A stretch of 64,000 nucleotides of DNA, taken from assembly GCF_002804245.1 (NCBI RefSeq), contig NZ_CP024968.1, positions 186,001 through 250,000 of the forward strand, in the 5' to 3' direction. Origin of the DNA: Mesoplasma coleopterae (GTDB taxonomy: Bacteria > Bacillota_I > Bacilli_A > Mycoplasmatales > Mycoplasmataceae). The notes under the pieces are model-generated. The model saw only the letters and a program-made list of their open reading frames with translations. It did not search any database and was not told where the DNA came from. The position numbers and the translations under genes are program-made. Within the stretch, counting starts at the first letter, position 1, and every line of letters starts with the position of its first letter. Shown here piece by piece: positions 35,942-47,420 of this stretch.

Positions 35942-37876
35942 ATGAAAATAAAATTATTAGACGGATCAATTAAAGAATTTGATCAAGCAATGAACGTTAA
36001 ATCAATAGCTGAAGCTATTGCAATAAGTCTGAAAAAAGCAACAACAGCTGCAAAAGTTAATGGAAGATATGTTTCAGTTGATTATATTGTTGGAAAAGAT
36101 TCAACTTTAGAATTAATAACAACTAAACATGAAGATTTTTATAAAACTTTAAACTACACTGCCGCTTTTGTAACAGGAGTAGCTATTTCAGAATTATTTA
36201 AAGATGTTAAATTGGCAAAAGTATTGTATAAAGAAGACGAATTAGAATATGGTATCACTTTTGAAGTTGAACCACGAATTGGTTTAGAAGAAATGCAAAA
36301 CATTCAAAATAAAGTTAACCAAATTATTAAAAACGATTCTATTATTTCTAGAGAAATGGAATTAAAGGAAGCAGAAGAATTATTTAATGATAATGAATAC
36401 CAAAAACATTTAGCAAAAGAAATGTTTAAAACTTATGGAGAAGTTAGTGTCTACACTTTAAATGGTGTATCAATAGTTTCAAAACATCCAATAGCTTTAA
36501 ATTTAAAAAATATTAAAGTTGTTGAAGTTCAACAATTAACTGGTGAATACTGATTAAATCATTCAGATAACATTATGCTGCAAAAAATTCATGGTATGGC
36601 TGCTGAAAGCATTGAAACATTAACTGCTAAAAAAGATATTTTAGAAGACAGAAGAAGCAGGGACCACAGAATTATTAATAAGACTTTGAAAATATTTGGT
36701 TTTGATCATTTAGTTGGACCAGGATTACCCTTATGAATGCCAAATGGAACAATTATTAAAGAACAAATTAAAAATTTCATTAAGGAAAAAGAATGAGAAT
36801 ATGACTATATAAATGTGACTACACCAGTTATTGGTACAGTTGAATTGTATAAAAAATCTGGGCACTGAGATCACTATGGTGAAGACATGTTTCAACCATT
36901 TAATGGTGGTAGTGGAAGCGATGAACAATTTATTCTAAGACCAATGAACTGTCCACACCACGTTGCTGTTTATAAACAAGAGCAAAGAAGTTATAGAGAC
37001 TTACCTTTAAGAATTGCAGAACATGCTTTACAACATAGATATGAATCAAGTGGTAGTCTAACAGGTTTAGAACGTGTAAGGGCTATGGAATTAACAGATA
37101 GTCATATTTTTGTAAGACCAGATCAAGTTGAAGCTGAATTTAAATCAATTTACAAAATGATTAATGAAGTGTTACAAACATTTAATATTCAAATTGATTA
37201 CTTAAGTTTAAGTTTAAGAGATCCTGAAGATAAAGTTAAATATTATCAAGATGATAAAATGTGAGATGAAGCAGAAGCGGCTTTAGAAAAAGTGCTACAA
37301 GACTTAAAAATTGATTATAAAAAATGCATCGGAGAAGCAGCATTCTATGGTCCTAAATTAGATATTCAAATTAAAACTGCTCAAAATCATGAAATTACAG
37401 TTTCAACAATTCAATTAGACTTCTTATTACCCAAAAAGTTTGATGTAACATATGTTGATCAAAATCAAGAATTTAAAGCACCGATTATGATTCATAGAGG
37501 TGTTATTGGAACTTATGAACGTTTTATAGCAACATTATTAGAACAAACTAAAGGTGTATTACCTTTATGATTAGCACCAAACCAAGTTGAAATTATACCT
37601 GTTGGTAGCGAAGAAAATATTGCATATGCGCAAGAAGTAAGAAAATATTTGAAAAAGGACTTTGTTAGAACACATGTTGATTTAAGGGATGAACGCTTAA
37701 GCTATAAAATACGTGATGCTCAAACAAGTAAAATACCATATCAGTTAGTTATTGGAGATCAGGAAAGAAAAGATAATTTAGTAACTTATCGCCAATATGG
37801 TAGTGAGCAACAAACTACAGTCAAACTAGAAGAATTTAAAAATATGATATTAGATTTAATTTGTAATAAGAAATAG
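35942..37876 (+). CDS. thrS: Threonyl-tRNA synthetase
   Basis: A 644-residue class II synthetase with the full bacterial layout. It has an N-terminal TGS domain ([20 protein letters not shown]), then an editing-domain region, the catalytic core with '[11 protein letters not shown]' and '[20 protein letters not shown]', and motif 3 '[20 protein letters not shown]'. A C-terminal anticodon-binding domain follows ('[14 protein letters not shown]'). It attaches Thr to tRNA-Thr. The editing region may be shortened, as the usual HxxxH zinc/editing motif is not obvious to me. Expression is controlled by the T-box immediately upstream. GGAGG is the ribosome-binding site. Confidence 0.97.
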
Positions 37877-37921
37877 TTTGATATAAACTATAAATACAAA
37901 GAAACAAAGGAGAATATAATT

Positions 37922-38230
37922 ATGGCAGAAATGATTAAAGTTTCATCAAAAGAAGAGTTCGATAAAATTATTAGTGAAGGGAAAACATTTGTTGATTTTA
38001 ATGCAACATGATGTGGGCCTTGTAAAATGCAAATGCCTTTAGTGCATATGCTAGCTCAAAAAACAGAAGGTATTAAATTTATTGATTTGGACGTAGATTT
38101 AGTTCCTGAGGTTGCACAACAATACCAAGTTATGTCAATTCCAACTTTAATGTTATTTGAAGAAGGAAAAGAAGCAAAGAAAAATGTAGGATTTATGGAT
38201 CCAACAAAATTAGAAAACTTTATTAAATAA
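37922..38230 (+). CDS. trxA: Thioredoxin
   Basis: A 102-residue thioredoxin with the active site WCGPC (Trp30, Cys31, Cys34), where Trp30 is encoded by TGA. The cis-Pro is in 'VMSIPTLMLF'. It keeps cytosolic protein thiols reduced together with thioredoxin reductase. It lies 45 bases after thrS, with its own AAAGGAG ribosome-binding site, and is followed by a terminator. Confidence 0.97.
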
Positions 38231-38235
38231 TTTCA

Positions 38236-38258
38236 AAAAGACCTAGGTCTTTTTTATT
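38236..38258 (+). terminator. Terminator after trxA
   Basis: The palindrome AAAGACCTAGGTCTTT runs into T residues. Confidence 0.85.
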
Positions 38259-38282
38259 TGGAAAAAAATCCATTTTTTACTA

Positions 38283-38288
38283 TATAAT
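38283..38288 (+). promoter_or_regulatory. -10 element of the fructose operon
   Basis: TATAAT at 38283-38288, upstream of the TTGGTTTTTT repeat and fruR. Confidence 0.45.
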
Positions 38289-38320
38289 TAAATAAAAATA
38301 AAGAAAATTAAATCCAAATT

Positions 38321-38344
38321 TTGGTTTTTTTTGGTTTTTTTTGG
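38321..38344 (+). repeat. Tandem TTGGTTTTTT repeat in the fruR leader
   Basis: Two full copies of TTGGTTTTTT plus a third TTGG lie between the -10 and the ribosome-binding site of fruR. The 10-base period is one helical turn. It may be an operator for the DeoR-type regulator or a slippage-prone tract. Confidence 0.6.
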
Positions 38345-38368
38345 TAATATGAAGTTAGAAAGGGATAT

Positions 38369-39061
38369 ATGATTAAAAAACAAAGACAAACAATAATTTT
38401 AAATTTTTTAAAGGGTAAGAAAATTGTTGCTGTTGAAACCCTTTCAAATGAATTAAAAATTCCACTTACAACTTTAAGAAGAGACTTAACTGAACTTGAA
38501 GAATTAAATAAAATAGTTAAGTTGCATGGTGGAGTTGAGTACAAGGAACCAGCATTTATCTATGAAGATTTTTTTGAAAAGAAAATTAAAGATAATGTTA
38601 AAGAAAAAGAAACAATTGCCAATAAAGCAATAAAAAAAATTAACAAGAATGATTCAATATTTATTGATTCAGGATCTAATGGTTATTTTATTGCTAAGAA
38701 CTTAAAAGCTGACCTCAATTTACAAATAGTAACCAATTCTATTTATAATGTTTTGGAACTAGTAAAAAACGGTCACGAGAATGTTTACTTACTTGGTGGT
38801 AAGTTTACAAATGTAACAGGAGCTATTTTAGGATTTGAAGCTCTTGAGGCCTTAAAAAACTATATTTTTGACAAAGCATTTTTAGGAGTAAATGCTGTAG
38901 ATGAAGAAGGATTCATTTACACAACAAGTCCAGAACATGCTCAAATAAAAATTGAGGTAATAAAAAATTCAAGAGAAAGCTATGGATTAGCTGATTCAAG
39001 CAAAATGGATCGAAAATCCTTTTATAAATTTGCTGACAAAGAATCAATTAAATTAATATAA
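38369..39061 (+). CDS. fruR: DeoR-family fructose operon regulator
   Basis: A 230-residue DeoR-type repressor with an N-terminal helix-turn-helix at residues 5-55 ('QRQTIILNFLKGKKIVAVET', then 'LKIPLTTLRRDLTELE' and 'VKLHGGV'). The sugar-phosphate-sensing domain has the typical 'IFIDSGSNGYFIAKNL', 'VTNSIYNVLELV', 'LLGGKFTNVTGAILG' and 'AFLGVNAVD'. It is the first gene of an operon with fruK and fruA, so fructose 1-phosphate is the likely inducer. AGAAAGG is the ribosome-binding site. Confidence 0.92.
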   Translation: MIKKQRQTIILNFLKGKKIVAVETLSNELKIPLTTLRRDLTELEELNKIVKLHGGVEYKEPAFIYEDFFEKKIKDNVKEKETIANKAIKKINKNDSIFIDSGSNGYFIAKNLKADLNLQIVTNSIYNVLELVKNGHENVYLLGGKFTNVTGAILGFEALEALKNYIFDKAFLGVNAVDEEGFIYTTSPEHAQIKIEVIKNSRESYGLADSSKMDRKSFYKFADKESIKLI

Positions 39062-39074
39062 AAAGAGGAAAAAA

Positions 39075-40010
39075 ATGATATATACAGTTACATTAAATCC
39101 TGCTTTAGATCATATAATTGAAACTGATGGATTTAATATCGGAGAAACAAATTATTACAAAAATGAATATGTAGTAATTGGTGGTAAAGGTATTAATGTT
39201 TCTATAGTTTTAAATAATTTAGAAGCAGAAGTTTTATCAACTGGTATCTTGGGTTCAAACAATAAAAGTTCATTTTTAGAAAAGTTTCAAGAAAACAAAC
39301 TGAACAATGAATTCTTTATAAACAAAGGTGCCACAAGAACAAATTTGAAAATAAAAAATTTAGCTAAATTTGAAGAAACTGAATTAAATGGTTTAGGATC
39401 AACAGTTAGCTTAGAAATAATAAATAAATTAAAAGATTTTTTAAGAAAAAACTTAAAAAACGGTGATATTCTAGTAGCAGCTGGAAGTATACCAGCTGGT
39501 GTTGAAAATAATATTTATGAAGAAATAGGAAATATTGCAAATGAGAAGAGTGCAATATTCATCTTAGATACTTCAAAAGAAAGTATGCTAAATGGATTAA
39601 AAGCAAAACCCTACTTAATAAAACCTAATGTTGAAGAAATTTGTGAAATATTAAGTTTACCATTCAAAGAATACTCATTTGAAGAAGTGACAGAAATGGT
39701 TCAAAAATTAAAATCATTAGGTGCTAAAAACGTTTTATTAAGCAGAGGAAGCAAAGGAAGTTATTTTTTTGCAGAAGATAACTCGATTTATGAAACAGGA
39801 ATTGCTAAAGGTAAATTAGTTAATTCAGTTGGATCAGGTGATAGTATGATTGCGGGATTCACATATGGATTATATAAAAATTTATCAGTTGAAGAGTGTT
39901 TACAATTTGGTGCAGCAGCAGGTGGAGCAACAGCTTTTACTGAATGACTTGGATTAAAAGACGACATTTTAAGACTAAAAGAAGAAATTAAAGTTAACAA
40001 AATAAAATAG
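39075..40010 (+). CDS. fruK: 1-phosphofructokinase
   Basis: A 311-residue PfkB/ribokinase-fold enzyme that converts fructose 1-phosphate from the PTS into fructose 1,6-bisphosphate. It begins with the typical 'MIYTVTLNPALDHIIE' and has 'VIGGKGINVS', 'LVAAGSIPAGV', 'PYLIKPNVEEI', and the anion-hole/catalytic motif 'NSVGSGDSMIAGF' with the catalytic Asp. It lies 13 bases after fruR and nine before fruA, in one operon. A TGA near the C-terminus (39948-39950) is Trp, so the protein extends 20 residues past it. Confidence 0.95.
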
Positions 40011-40019
40011 GAGACAATT

Positions 40020-42185
40020 ATGGAATTAAAAGATTTATTTAAATCTAAAGTTTCAGTCTTTCAAGCAGATTTAAAATCAAAAAAAGAAGTTATTGATTTT
40101 TTAGTTGATAAATTATCATCACAAAAAATGATAGCTAACAAAAAAACTTTTAAAGATGCGATTTTAAAAAGAGAAGGAGAAGCATCAACAGGTATGGGTG
40201 ATGGAATTGGTATTCCTCACGCAATTAACAATACAGTTAAAGAACCTTGTATTGCTTTCTTAAGTTTAAAATCACCGATAGACTGACAAAGTTTAGATAA
40301 CAAACCAGTAGACCTAATCTTTATGATTGCTACAAATGATGAAAAAGGTGAAGCACACTTGGGTGCATTGGCTGATTTATCAAAATTCTTAATGAAACCT
40401 GAATTTCAAGAGGCATTAAGAAGTGCAAAAACTTTTAAAGATCTTTCAAAAGCTTTTGACATAGATTCACAAACTAAAAAAATTGAAGCACAAGATGGGA
40501 AATATGATGTTATTGGTATAACAGCATGTCCAACAGGGATTGCTCATACATATTTAGCAGAAGAAAAATTAATTGAGTATGCTACAGAATTAGGTTTAAG
40601 TGTAAAAATTGAAACTCAAGGACGTAGAGGAACTGAAAATAAATTAACTCAAGAAGATGTTGATAATGCTAAGGTGATTATTTTAGCTCACGACAAAAAC
40701 TTACAAGGTATGGGTAGATTTAGTGGTAAACAAGTAATTGATACAACTACTAAAGATGCAATTTTTAATGGAAAACAATTAATTGAGGAATTTGGAAAAA
40801 CAGATAAAACTACTACAGCAAAAGCTGTATCTTCAAAAGATGATGAAGTAAGTGATGATTTTTCATTAAAAAAATTCGCGCAAGTTAAAGGAAACTTACT
40901 AGCCGGAGTTTCAAGAATGTTACCATTTGTTGTTGCTGGAGGGATAATATTAGGAATTGGATTCTTAATTGACTTCGCAGCAGGTAATGGAAATGTTCCA
41001 GGAATGACTGGTGCAACATTTGATTATTGATATAACAATATATATGATAAATCTAAAGTTGATATGTTAACAGAATGAACTAATTATTGAATGGGTAATT
41101 TTGGAACTCATAGTCAAGTTGCTGGCTGATTCTCAGCCATTGGAAAAACAGGTATGATGATGATGGTTCCTGTTTTAGCGGCGTATATTTCATATACAAT
41201 TGTTGGTCCGCAAGGATTAATGCCAGGTTTCATTGCAGGTATACTTGCAGATGGAACAGGTGGATTTGCATATGCAAATAAACCGGGTGGTTGATCAGGA
41301 TTATGATCAGTATTATTTCCTTTAAATGAAAAAGGAGAAACTATAATTCCTATGCAATCAGGATTTATTGGGGGTATGGTTGGTGCATATGTGGCAGCCC
41401 TTATAGTTTTTGGATTAACATTGGGATTCAAAAAATTCAAAAAATCTTTCCATGGAGTAAGAGATATAGTTCTAATTCCTGTATTATCACTTTTAGGTAT
41501 TTCTTTAGCGATGTTTGCTTTAAATATTCCTTTAGGTTATACAATGTATGGTCTACAACAATTCTTAAAATTACTAGCTGATCATAATTTATTAATATTA
41601 TTAGGAGCTATCCTAGGATTAATGATGTGTATTGATATGGGGGGACCAATCAATAAAATAGCTTATGTAACTGGAACTTTATCAGTTTCTGGTGGTTTAG
41701 GTAACGATCCTTTAATAACTGTTACAATGGCAGCTGCTATGGCTGGTGGAATGGTTCCACCTCTAGGAATTGCATTGTGTACTTTATTATTTAGAAATGC
41801 ATGAACAACAAAAGAAAAAGATTCAGCAAAAGCTAACTGACTAATGGGAGCATTCTTTATTTCAGAAGGAGCTATACCATTCATGGTAACTGATCCAAAA
41901 AGAATTTCAGTTTCTGCAATGGCTGGTGGAACAATCACTGGTTTAATTGTTGGTGGATGTAAAATTACTTTAGGAGCACCTCATGGTGGAATAGCAGTAT
42001 TCCCGTTATTAAAATCTGGATTACTTGGAACAAACCCAGAACAAATGAATTCAGGTGGAGCAATTGGTTTAGGTGTAGGTTTATACATCTTAGCAATCGT
42101 TGTTGGTACAGTAGTTATGGCAACAATCTTAGGATTTTGAAAAACATATGATATTAAAAAAGGTAAATTAGTTATTACCAATTAA
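40020..42185 (+). CDS. fruA: PTS fructose-specific enzyme IIABC
   Basis: A 721-residue fused permease that imports fructose and phosphorylates it at C1. Domain order is IIA (about 1-150, phospho-His67 in 'GDGIGIPHAI'), IIB (about 155-260, phospho-Cys170 in 'GITACPTGIAHTYLAEE') and IIC (about 290-720, about nine or ten helices with 'GGIILGIGFLIDFAAG' and 'APHGGIAVFPL'). HPr phosphorylates IIA, and phosphate passes via IIB to sugar bound in IIC. It ends the fruRKA operon and is followed by a terminator. Confidence 0.97.
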
Positions 42186-42193
42186 TATTTAAA

Positions 42194-42223
42194 TAAAAAC
42201 CTTATTTATTTAAGGTTTTTTTC
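42194..42223 (+). terminator. Terminator of the fructose operon
   Basis: AAACCTT-atttatt-AAGGTTT followed by a T run. Confidence 0.85.
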
Positions 42224-42314
42224 TTTCCAAAAAACTCTATATTTTTTTTCAAGGAGTAAAATAATTTATAAATGAGAAAAAATACATAAAATGGAAAGAG
42301 AAAGGTACTTATTA

Positions 42315-43604
42315 ATGGATTTAAAAACTCCTATAGTAGAATTATCAAATGTATCAAAAATATATAATAAACAAATTTGAGCATTAAAGAAAATTGACTT
42401 AAAATTATATCGCGGTGAATGTATTTCACTTTTAGGTTCTAATGGTAGTGGTAAAACAACTTTACTAAGAATTATTGCAAATAATTTAAAAAACACAACA
42501 GGAACTATTAATTATAATTTAGAAGAAGAAAATATTTTAAGGGCCATTGGGTTGCAAAAAAGAGAACAAGCATGGCCAAACGGATTTAAAGTAAAAGATA
42601 TAAATGACTTATGAATTAGAATATATGACATAAATGATCTAGAATGAATTAATAAATTAAAAGATGTTTTTGGTGTCAACGAAATTGAAGAAAAATATCT
42701 TAATAAACTATCAATTGTAAGATTACAAATATACGCAATTTTCTTAGCTTTTATCTCAAAACCTGAGTTAGTTTTAATTGATGAATTATCATCAGATATA
42801 GACTTTAGATATGAAGAAAAAATCACTAATTTTTTAAAAGAATACTTAGTTGAAGGCAATACAGTTGTTTTAAATAGTCCAAGTTATTATTTTTTAGAAA
42901 ACTTAACAGATAGAGTAGTTTATTTAAATGATGGTGAAATCTTTGAAGATCTATCGATTAAAGAAGTGAAAAAAGAATATAAATCTGTAATGGAATATAC
43001 TAAGTCTATATTTAAAGAAGAACTTATAGCAGAAAAGAAAATCAAAAACAAAAGTAAATTTTTCTCTACAATGAATAGTAAGACAGAAACATATTCAAAC
43101 AACTTACAATCAATAATTGAACAGCTTGAAGTTCAAGAAAATCATAACGAAAAAGTTTTAAATAGACTAAAAGAAGTTTACTTTAGCATTTTAGATTTAA
43201 AGACTAGTATTGATAACTTGTCTGTTTCATATATTAATGCAAATGCTATAAAAATTATTTCTAAAAAAATCAAGATAACTATTAAATTAATAAATAAATT
43301 AACTATTAATTATAGATATAAAAAATACCATAAAACTTTAAATGCCATTGAAAAATTCTTAAGCAAAGAGTTAAAAAGAACTTTTGCAAATGATAAAGTT
43401 ATTGTAAATGGAGATGTTTTAAGCATCACTATGTCTGATTCAGAAAAAAAACAGTTAGATAAACTTAAAGAAAAATACATTAAAGAAGAACAAAAAATAA
43501 TTAGAAGAAAAATTTTAAAACAACAGTTTAAAAAAGAAAAGAAATTAAAAGATAAACTAGTTCAGAATTCTTTAAAAGAGGACACAACTGATGAAATCAA
43601 ATAA
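42315..43604 (+). CDS. ABC transporter ATP-binding protein with helical C-terminal extension
   Basis: A 429-residue protein. The first about 215 residues are an ABC ATPase: Walker A GSNGSGKTT (Lys47), Walker B LVLIDE, and a strongly degenerate signature (KLSIVRLQIYA instead of LSGGQ). The C-terminal half is Lys/Glu-rich, helical and probably coiled-coil; I cannot match it to a family. The ATG at 42315 has AGAAAGG at a proper distance; an in-frame ATG at 42291 lacks a ribosome-binding site. It overlaps the next gene by 14 bases, and two membrane proteins follow, so this is the ATPase of an ABC-2-type exporter of unknown cargo. Confidence 0.85.
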
Positions 43605-44625
43605 GAATTTCAGAATTTTTTTAAGACTAATGAAGGCTCAAACTTTCAACTATATTACAGATCCTATAAATATCATTTTAGGGGTTGTTTTGACAACAGT
43701 AACAATGTTGTGTTGAGTAGCTTTTAAGCCACATGATGCAGAATCAGGTCTTTTAGCTGATAGTTTTGTTTTAGCATCAGCAATTGGGATTTCTTCTATT
43801 AGAAACTCACAATATAATTTAAACTTAACATTAGCTGATTGAAGAGAAACAAGATTCATCAGAAACTTATTAACAACACCAGTTTCTAAAAGAATTTTAT
43901 ATTCTTCAATCTTATGTTTTAACTGAATAGTTAATATTTTAGTTACATTACTTTTAATTTCTTTAGCAATGTTATTTAGTTCACAAAGACAAGTGATTTC
44001 TGATGTTGAATGAGGGCCATTTTTATTAGGTTTTGTTTTAAATATTTTACTTTCAAATGTGATAGCTTTATTTTTATCAACAACATTTAAAAACAAAGAA
44101 TATGTATTTATTATTTCTTTATTATCATACTTCGGACCAATGTATTTATTAGGTTTAGGTATTCCCTGAAACGTAGTTGGTCAAATACCGGTAATTAATA
44201 TTTTAACTTACATTGCTCCGCATAGATACACATTGCACTTAATGCAAGCAGCGTGAGTTGGAAATGCATCAAATATGGCTTTCCCAGGTGTAGAAGCAAG
44301 TTCATGATTAGGGCAACATGGTTTTGGTTATGGAGGAAACGGATGATGACTACCAGCAGTTATTTCAATTAGTTTTATTATTTTATTTGCTCTAGCTTTC
44401 TATATGCGTTTAAAAAATAATTACCAATTTGGAATAAGAAAATATTCAAAATTTAAAGGTATCAAAAAACATACAAATAATATTGAGTTAATTAAAAAAA
44501 CAAGTTCAATTGATGAGTTAAAAGCATTAGTAGAAATAGCTGGTTTAAATTATAAAGAAGAAAAAACTAAAAAACGCAATAAGATTAAAACAATTAAACC
44601 TAGCAAAAAGCGAGGTGGTAAATAA
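43591..44625 (+). CDS. ABC-2-type membrane permease (subunit 1)
   Basis: A 344-residue protein with about six hydrophobic helices, several containing TGA-encoded Trp (for example 'TVTMLCWVAFKPHDAES'). The layout and the cytosolic Lys/Arg-rich tail after residue 270 are like ABC-2-type exporters, but no strict signature is visible, so the family call leans on the adjacent ATPase and on similarity to the next gene. It overlaps the ATPase gene by 14 bases and the following permease by one base (TAATG). The two permeases share 'T.LCWLAFK', a charged 'NDWR' motif and 'YFGP/YFLGLG' segments, suggesting an ancient duplication and a heterodimeric channel. Confidence 0.8.
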
Positions 44626-45566
44626 TGAAATCAGCAAAATTTAAAAAAGAATATAAAGTTTTTAGTATGTTATTTGTTATTCAAACTAAACATTGATTTA
44701 AAAATCCACTAAATATATTTTTGGGTGTTTTTATTTCTTTTTACACAATGTTATGCTGATTAGCATTCAAAAATAATGATCCATTTTTATTAGTCTCAGG
44801 TATTTGTGTAGCTATGGTTAGAAACTCAATGTACATTTATTTAAGAACAATAAATGATTGAAGAGGAAAAAACTTTGTTGATAAAATGAGTATGAGTGAT
44901 ATTAACAATAAAACAAAACATGCTTCGCTGTTGGCGTTTAACTTTGTATCAACATTTATTATTTGTTTAGTATTATTTTTATTATCAATGATACTATTTC
45001 CAGCTCAGTGAACCTATATAGAGAACATGAATGCATTGATGGTGATTTTTGGCTTACTAATTTGTTGAATTACATGTTATGTAATTGCATTATTTTTATA
45101 CACTTTCATTAAGAACACAAAGTGAACAGTAATGATTGGTTTATTAATTTATTTTTCAACCATGTATTTTTTAGGTTTAGGATTTCCATTTCAAACTATT
45201 GTTGAACAACAATGACTAAATTACATATTATATTTACATCCAATGAGATATTCAATTAATATAGTTCAAGCAGGATTTGTTAACCAACCAAATTTCCACT
45301 ATATAAATGAAGCATTGAGAATCAATGTTGACTTCGGATATGCAGAAAAAAAATGATTGCCTTATTTTTTAGCACTAATAACAATTAGTGGGTATATAAT
45401 TTGTTTAGTGTCAAAAAGAATAGTTGATTCAAACTATAAATTTAGATCAAAAAATAAAATAAAGAGATTGAGGGCAGAATCAAAACTTTATATTAAAAAG
45501 ATTAATGAAACAAATGATATAGAGTTTTTAAAAAGATTAAGAGAAGATAGAAGACAAAGGGATTAA
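44625..45566 (+). CDS. ABC-2-type membrane permease (subunit 2)
   Basis: A 313-residue paralogue of the preceding permease. About six helices; it shares the first loop (FLGVFISFYTMLCWLAFK), 'INDWRG' and 'MYFLGLGFPFQTI' with its neighbour, then a short charged tail (LRREDRRQRD-like). It starts inside the stop of subunit 1 (TAATG), so the pair is translationally coupled. With the ATPase it would form a complete exporter. The cargo cannot be inferred. Confidence 0.8.
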
Positions 45567-45570
45567 AAAA

Positions 45571-45756
45571 ATGAAATGTTACAACACAAATTGTAAAAAT
45601 GATGCAAGTGCATCATTTGCAGAAAAAATACTAGATGTTAACTCAACACAAAACAAGTGATTAACAACTGAACCAGTTTACAAAAGAATCACGTTATATT
45701 ACTGTCATGATTGCATGCAAACAGTATTAAACAACTTAAGAGGACAAAAAAAATAA
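45571..45756 (+). CDS. Small zinc-ribbon-like protein
   Basis: A 61-residue peptide starting MKCYNTNCKNDASASFAEKI, four bases after the second permease gene. Two Cys pairs, CYNTNC at residues 3-8 and CHDC near residues 46-49, could bind one zinc. A central hydrophilic segment separates them, with one TGA-encoded Trp. It ends 'TVLNNLRGQKK'. It is easily missed because it is short and contains TGA. The tight spacing suggests it belongs to the ABC operon, perhaps as a regulator or accessory, but I know of no such family. There is no good ribosome-binding site, only translational coupling distance. Confidence 0.7.
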
Positions 45757-46075
45757 TCTCATAGGTATTGCATTGCAGTTTTTTTTGATACAAAAAAAAG
45801 TAAATCTGAATGACTAAAACATAAAGAAGTCACTGTGAATAATTATAAACAAATATCTTTAAAAGAAAGAGCATTAATTGAATATCTATTAAATGTTCAA
45901 AATAAATCTTTTTTAATGTATAAAGAATTAAATAGGAATAGATCAACTATTTACAATGGAGTTTAAAAAATTAAGTAGCTCAGATTTACGAAACTAACAA
46001 TGCACAATTTACTTATAGACACTAATATTGCTTATTTGATTAAAATGAAATAATTAAAAATGTTAAAATAAATTC
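45757..46075 (+). pseudogene. IS30-type transposase remnant (N-terminal part)
   Basis: Fragments include 'NNYKQISLKERALIEYLL', then 'MYKELNRNRSTIYNGV' and, after a stop, 'YETNNAQFTYRH'. Their order matches the helix-turn-helix start of IS30 transposases (the 'YKQLTxxERxxIxxLL...AxxLgRsxSTIxREI' pattern). Downstream catalytic parts are gone. It begins with the shared 'tttttttgatacaaaa' found at the other two relics. It fills the gap before the alcohol dehydrogenase gene. Confidence 0.7.
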
Positions 46076-46107
46076 ATATAAGATAAAATGAAGAAAAGAG
46101 GAAAAAA

Positions 46108-47145
46108 ATGAAGGCATTATTAATAAGTGATGATAGAGAAAAAATTGTGGAATACAAAGATATAGAAGATATTCAAGAATTACCACTAGCACCTGGAGAA
46201 GTTCTAACAAAAGTTTTATTTTCTAGTTTATGTCATAGTGATTTACATGTTGCTGAAAATGGTAATCAAAGCAATTTTGGTCTAAGTGTAGGTCATGAAT
46301 CAATACATAAAATTATACGTGTTGGGGACCATGTTACAAACTTAGAAGTTGGTGACTATGTTGCGTTCCCTGCTGGTTTACATGATGCTTGTGGAACTTG
46401 TAAATTTTGTTTAAAGGGTGAAGAGGTATTTTGTGAAAATGCAGTTTTCACAACTAGTCCTAAAAGAGGTGGAACTATGCAAGAATATACAATAGAATCA
46501 GCTGATTTCTGCACAAAAGTTTCTGCAAATGTAGATTTAGGAAAAGCATGTATAATTACTTGTGCTGGAATTACTGTTTATAAAGGTCTAAAAATTGCAA
46601 ATTTAAAACCTGGAGAATTTGTAGCTATTTACGGAATTGGTGGTTTAGGGAATGTTGCAATTGAATATGCTAAAAATGTTTTTAATGCAAAAGTAATAGC
46701 AGTTGGTTCTAACCCTGAAAGTTTGAAAATAGCTAAATCAAAAGGTGCAGATTATGTTATTAATTGAAAAGAAACTAATTTAGTAGAAGAAATAAATAAA
46801 ATTACAGATAACCAAGGTGTCGATGTTGCTTTGGTAACTTCATCAACAGCTACTTTATATAAGCAATTATTTAACACAGTTTCTAGATTAGGAAGAATTA
46901 TACCTATAGGTATTTCTAATGAAACTATTGAAATGGGGTTACCAGATCTTGTTTTAAATGGAAAACAAATACTGGGTTCACTAATAGGTACTAGAAAAGA
47001 TTTAGAAGAGTCATTACAAGCCTTGTATGACGGCAAAGTAAATCCAGAGTTTGAGTATAAACCATTATCTCATGCGCCAAAATATTTTAAATTGATGCAA
47101 GAATTTAAACTGCACAAGAGAATTGTGTTTGATTGCAGTAAATAG
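46108..47145 (+). CDS. Zinc-dependent alcohol dehydrogenase
   Basis: A 345-residue medium-chain dehydrogenase that interconverts alcohols and aldehydes with NAD(H). Catalytic zinc ligands are Cys42 (in SLCHSDLHV) and His63-Glu64 (in VGHES). The structural zinc is held by Cys95, Cys98, Cys101 and Cys109 (ACGTCKFCLKGEEVFC). The Rossmann motif is 'YGIGGLGNVAIEYAK'. One TGA-encoded Trp lies near 46765. It is bracketed by IS30 relics on both sides, suggesting it was mobilised or acquired. AGAGGAAA is the ribosome-binding site. Confidence 0.93.
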
Positions 47146-47370
47146 TTATAAAATTTTAGAATTCTAGATATAGTTATTTTTTATTAAAATAAAAGAGATT
47201 TTTAACTTTATAAAAAAGACATTTATACTAAAATATAAGTTTCAAAATCAATATAACGCTTATTAAAATTTTACTAATACACCAGATAAATAAAAAACAT
47301 CAAGAAAATCATTAGAAATAATACCGTGTTTATGATTGGGTGCTTTTTTGTTATTTATATTTAAATTTGA

Positions 47371-47420
47371 ACAGTAATTCCTGTGAGAAAATAATCTCCT
47401 AGTAATTACTGTTTTTTTTG
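47371..47420 (+). terminator. Nested hairpin with T run downstream of the dehydrogenase gene
   Basis: ACAGTAATT pairs with AATTACTGT around an inner GAGA/TCTC hairpin, followed by eight T. It is about 225 bases after the dehydrogenase gene, at the start of the third IS30 relic. It may be that gene's terminator or a transposon-end structure. Confidence 0.6.
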
